A stretch of 6,555 bases of DNA from the NCBI GenBank assembly GCA_046760445.1, contig JBHIEE010000138.1:1-6555 (forward strand). The letters are read 5' to 3'. This DNA is from JBHIEE01 sp046760445 (GTDB lineage: Bacteria > Acidobacteriota > Aminicenantia > JdFR-78). The notes below the pieces were generated by a model, which was not told the DNA's origin, searched no databases, and worked only from the letters and a program-made list of their open reading frames with translations. Positions 5,028-6,555 of this stretch are shown piece after piece. Position numbers and translations under genes: made by a program. Position 1 is the stretch's first letter; the number at the start of each line of letters is the position of its first letter.

Positions 5028-6038
5028 TTATTCCTGAGGAATTTCGAGCACTCCTGCACTGGCCTGAATTCGACTCCTCTTAAGCAGCTGGAGAGCTTTA
5101 TTTGCCTCTTCCAAAGGGAAAACCTGAACCTGAGTTCTAAGAGGTATTTCACCAGCCAATTTGAGCAAATCTCTTACATCCTGCCGGGTGCTGTTGGCTA
5201 CACTTCTTACCGTTCTTTCATGGTAAAGCAAAGAAGAATATTCGATTTCAGGAATGGGAGTCATATAAATACCAGCCAAAGCAAGGGTTCCTCCTTTTTG
5301 AAGAACCCTCAATGCTTCAGGTACAAGGTGTCCGGCCGGAGCAAAAATAATTGAACCATGCATTTTTTCTGGAAGTTCATCTTCTGCTTTTCCAGTCCAA
5401 ACTGCTCCTAAATTTCGAGCAAGTGCCCGATGAGCCTCGCTTCTCGTGAAAACAAAAACTTTGCATCCTCTGTGTCGAGCAATTTGAATTACAATATGAG
5501 CAGACGCGCCAAACCCATAAAGTCCAAGTCGGTCTCCCGGTTTGATTTCAGTCAACCTTAAGGCTCGATAACCGATTACTCCTCCGCAGAGTAAAGGAGC
5601 AATCTCAAAATCTGAAACGTCGTCTGGAATATGATAAGCAAAATCTTCTGAAATCACCATATATTGAGCATAACCGCCATCAGTATGATATCCGGTAAAA
5701 CGAGCCTCATCACAAAGATTCTCTTTCCCTCGTTGACAAAATTCGCATCTCTGGCAAGTAGAGCTTAACCATGGCACTCCTACTCGATCACCCTCTCGAA
5801 ACTTAGATACATTCTCGCCTACCTTTTCTACTACTCCTACAATTTGGTGACCAGGAATGAGAGGTAATTTAGGAAGAGGAAGATCTCCTTCAATAATGTG
5901 AAGATCAGTATGACAGATGCCACAGGCATAAATTTTAATTCGAATTTCATCTTTAGCTGGCAAGGGAGTAAGAATTTCTTTTAAAATCAAAGGTTCCTTT
6001 TCAATAGGCTGAATGTTTGTCAAAATCATTGCTTTCAT
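5028..6038 (-). CDS. Zinc-dependent alcohol dehydrogenase, medium-chain family
   Basis: A 336-residue cytosolic medium-chain dehydrogenase that should interconvert alcohols and aldehydes or ketones with NAD(P). The catalytic zinc ligands are C39 (ACGICHTD), H64 (GHQIVG) and C151 (LLCGG). The structural zinc site is complete: C95, C98, C101 and C109. The nucleotide-binding fold carries GLYGFGASAH (172-181). This motif, with LLCGGVIGYRAL before it, matches my memory of the 'zinc-binding alcohol dehydrogenase family' that includes mycobacterial AdhA; the substrate cannot be predicted. The ATG at 6038 is chosen because AAGGAGT lies 7 bases upstream and the protein then begins MKAMIL, as is usual; a TTG at 6068 would add ten residues without support. 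The 70-bp gap from the four-Cys protein allows co-transcription. The gene ends just before the repressor promoter and shows no sign of metal regulation. Confidence 0.93.
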   Translation of the reverse strand: MKAMILTNIQPIEKEPLILKEILTPLPAKDEIRIKIYACGICHTDLHIIEGDLPLPKLPLIPGHQIVGVVEKVGENVSKFREGDRVGVPWLSSTCQRCEFCQRGKENLCDEARFTGYHTDGGYAQYMVISEDFAYHIPDDVSDFEIAPLLCGGVIGYRALRLTEIKPGDRLGLYGFGASAHIVIQIARHRGCKVFVFTRSEAHRALARNLGAVWTGKAEDELPEKMHGSIIFAPAGHLVPEALRVLQKGGTLALAGIYMTPIPEIEYSSLLYHERTVRSVANSTRQDVRDLLKLAGEIPLRTQVQVFPLEEANKALQLLKRSRIQASAGVLEIPQE

Positions 6039-6071
6039 CAAAAAGACTCCTTTTAAGAATTTTGACAAAGT

Positions 6072-6137
6072 AGAGGGAAGAAGATTATTTTACAAAAATA
6101 AAAGATTCTTACCATTTATCCAAAGAGTCTTCCCTCT
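6072..6137. repeat. 10-bp perfect inverted repeat with a nested hairpin, in the dehydrogenase leader
   Basis: AGAGGGAAGA (6072-6081) and TCTTCCCTCT (6128-6137) are perfect complements 46 bases apart. Inside them TTATTTT (6085-6091) and AAAATAA (6095-6101) form a 7-bp stem with a 3-base loop. The distal arm overlaps the 3' end of the four-Cys gene, and the proximal arm lies about 30 bases before the dehydrogenase start. In RNA this could fold into a two-tier structure. No U-tract follows directly, so it is not a typical terminator. Confidence 0.4.
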
Positions 6138-6312
6138 TTTTATAATAAGGACACTTAGCACAGATTTGAATTGCTTTTTCTTGCTCCTGAGAGGATAATA
6201 AATATATCTCGAGGGAAGATAAATTTTTTCTTCGAAAGTTTTCTTTAAGCCAGGAGTGACATTGGTCTGTTTTTGAAAAATTAATGCAATTTTCTGGAAG
6301 TTTAATTTCCAT
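6109..6312 (-). CDS. Small four-cysteine protein of unknown function
   Basis: A 67-residue soluble protein that I do not recognise with certainty. It has four cysteines: C9 and C18 near the N-terminus (ENC, DQCHSW) and the C-terminal pair C51/C54 in ICAKCPYY. A Cys-x8-Cys plus Cys-x2-Cys set is the right size to bind one zinc ion or an iron-sulfur cluster; that is inference. It has a basic middle (RRKN), a helical SQEQEKAIQI segment and no signal or membrane segment. The ATG at 6312 has no good ribosome site of its own, but it lies one base after the stop of the 25-residue peptide (TAAGATG), so translation is probably coupled. The 70-bp gap to the downstream dehydrogenase contains an inverted repeat. 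Confidence 0.65.
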   Translation of the reverse strand: MEIKLPENCINFSKTDQCHSWLKENFRRKNLSSLEIYLLSSQEQEKAIQICAKCPYYKKREDSLDKW

Positions 6313-6313
6313 C

Positions 6314-6391
6314 TTATAAAGATTTCAAAAAAATAATAGATAACTGAGAAAGAAATAATGTAATAAGTCCTATAAAGAAAAATCTTTTCAT
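6314..6391 (-). CDS. 25-residue single-helix membrane peptide
   Basis: The frame starts at ATG 6391 with GAGGG (6399-6403) exactly 7 bases upstream and ends with TAA at 6314-6316, one base before the next gene's ATG. The peptide begins MKRFFF, continues with about 20 almost entirely hydrophobic residues (IGLITLFLSQLSIIF), and ends LKSL. A basic start, one helix and a basic tail are the layout of small membrane proteins or type I toxin peptides. It could equally be a leader peptide serving translation of the four-Cys gene. Support comes from the ribosome site, a fitting promoter and the tight junction; no homologue is known to me. It could be mistaken for a signal peptide, but its frame closes before any mature domain. 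Confidence 0.5.
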   Translation of the reverse strand: MKRFFFIGLITLFLSQLSIIFLKSL

Positions 6392-6408
6392 TTGGAAACC
6401 CTCAAATG
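6389..6408 (-). promoter_or_regulatory. Start-codon hairpin of the 25-residue peptide
   Basis: In the transcript CATTTG pairs perfectly with CAAATG across an 8-base loop. The ATG start codon lies in the 3' arm, and most of the Shine-Dalgarno GAGGG lies in the loop. Such a structure could restrain initiation, for example as a temperature- or ligand-sensitive switch. Six mostly A-U pairs are only marginally stable. Confidence 0.35.
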
Positions 6409-6423
6409 CTTCTTAATTTATAT

Positions 6424-6453
6424 ATCATAATTCGGTTTTAAAAAAAATGTTAA
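6424..6453 (-). promoter_or_regulatory. Promoter of the small-peptide/four-Cys unit
   Basis: On the minus strand TTAACA (6448-6453, 5 of 6) and TATGAT (6424-6429, 5 of 6) are separated by 18 bases. Transcription would begin near 6417, about 25 bases before the 25-residue peptide. AT-rich surroundings make chance matches easier. Confidence 0.4.
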
Positions 6454-6480
6454 AAAATAAAAAAACCAGAAATAAAGTTT

Positions 6481-6546
6481 TTACCTCCTACAGAGAGAAT
6501 AAACTAAATATTTTACTTTTATACTATAATTTCAGTAAAGCTTCAA
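6481..6546 (-). promoter_or_regulatory. Second upstream promoter plus an orphan Shine-Dalgarno
   Basis: TTGAAG (6541-6546) and TATAAA (6518-6523) are spaced by 17 bases on the minus strand. About 30 bases downstream lies TAGGAGGTAA (6481-6490), an excellent ribosome site with no ATG, GTG or TTG at a usable distance; an ATT nine bases on opens only a seven-codon frame. The 164 bases between the 25-residue peptide and the right edge otherwise contain no gene that I can see. Confidence 0.3.
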
Positions 6547-6555
6547 TTCGGTGTC

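Noticed and set aside
5004..5354. Plus-strand frame of 116 codons
   Set aside because: Antisense to the dehydrogenase C-terminus and the repressor promoter; no independent support.
6039..6068. TTG start extending the dehydrogenase by ten residues
   Set aside because: The internal ATG has AAGGAGT at ideal spacing, and the extension would overlap that ribosome site.
6013..6198. Plus-strand frame of 61 codons
   Set aside because: Antisense to the dehydrogenase start, its Shine-Dalgarno and the four-Cys gene tail.
1..6555. CRISPR array, tRNA, rRNA, insertion sequence or attachment site
   Set aside because: No regularly spaced repeats, tRNA-like cloverleaf, transposase motifs or terminal inverted repeats were seen on reading either strand.

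Overview
The window is AT-rich bacterial DNA, roughly one third G+C by eye. Every convincing gene lies on the minus strand, so transcription runs from high to low coordinates. Shine-Dalgarno sequences (GGAGG, AAGGAGT, GAGGG) and sigma70-type -35/-10 boxes point to a bacterium rather than an archaeon. I cannot name the phylum; a low-GC anaerobe or an uncultured lineage would fit, but that is inference.

In order of transcription: (1) 6314-6453 holds a promoter, a start-codon hairpin and a 25-residue single-helix peptide, whose stop lies one base from a 67-residue four-cysteine protein (6109-6312). (2) 5028-6038 is a zinc-dependent medium-chain alcohol dehydrogenase with its own good ribosome binding site. 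(3) 885-5010 is a heavy-metal resistance cluster: a CadC/SmtB-type ArsR repressor, a Zn/Cd/Pb-exporting P1B-2 ATPase, a small protein ending in Cys-Cys (cory-CC-star family) and an ArsA/Get3-type ATPase. The last three are overlapping or nearly so, and 12-2-12 palindromes sharing an identical half-site lie in front of both the repressor and the exporter. (4) 714-836 is a start-less, protein-like 40-codon frame, probably a gene remnant. (5) 228-623 is a DUF302 protein behind a strong promoter that carries a perfect palindrome. (6) 1-155 is the N-terminus of a membrane protein running off the left edge, resembling spermidine-synthase-like membrane proteins.

Working model: the repressor senses Zn/Cd/Pb-type ions and releases both operators, producing the exporter together with the cory-CC-star/ArsA pair. 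No ArsB, Acr3 or ArsC is present, so the ArsA-type ATPase is probably not energising a classical arsenite pump here. Its partner is more likely the Cys-Cys-tailed protein, which makes this ATPase plus small-protein module the least understood and most interesting part of the window. The DUF302 gene has a different operator and looks separately controlled. The dehydrogenase has no visible link to the metal genes.
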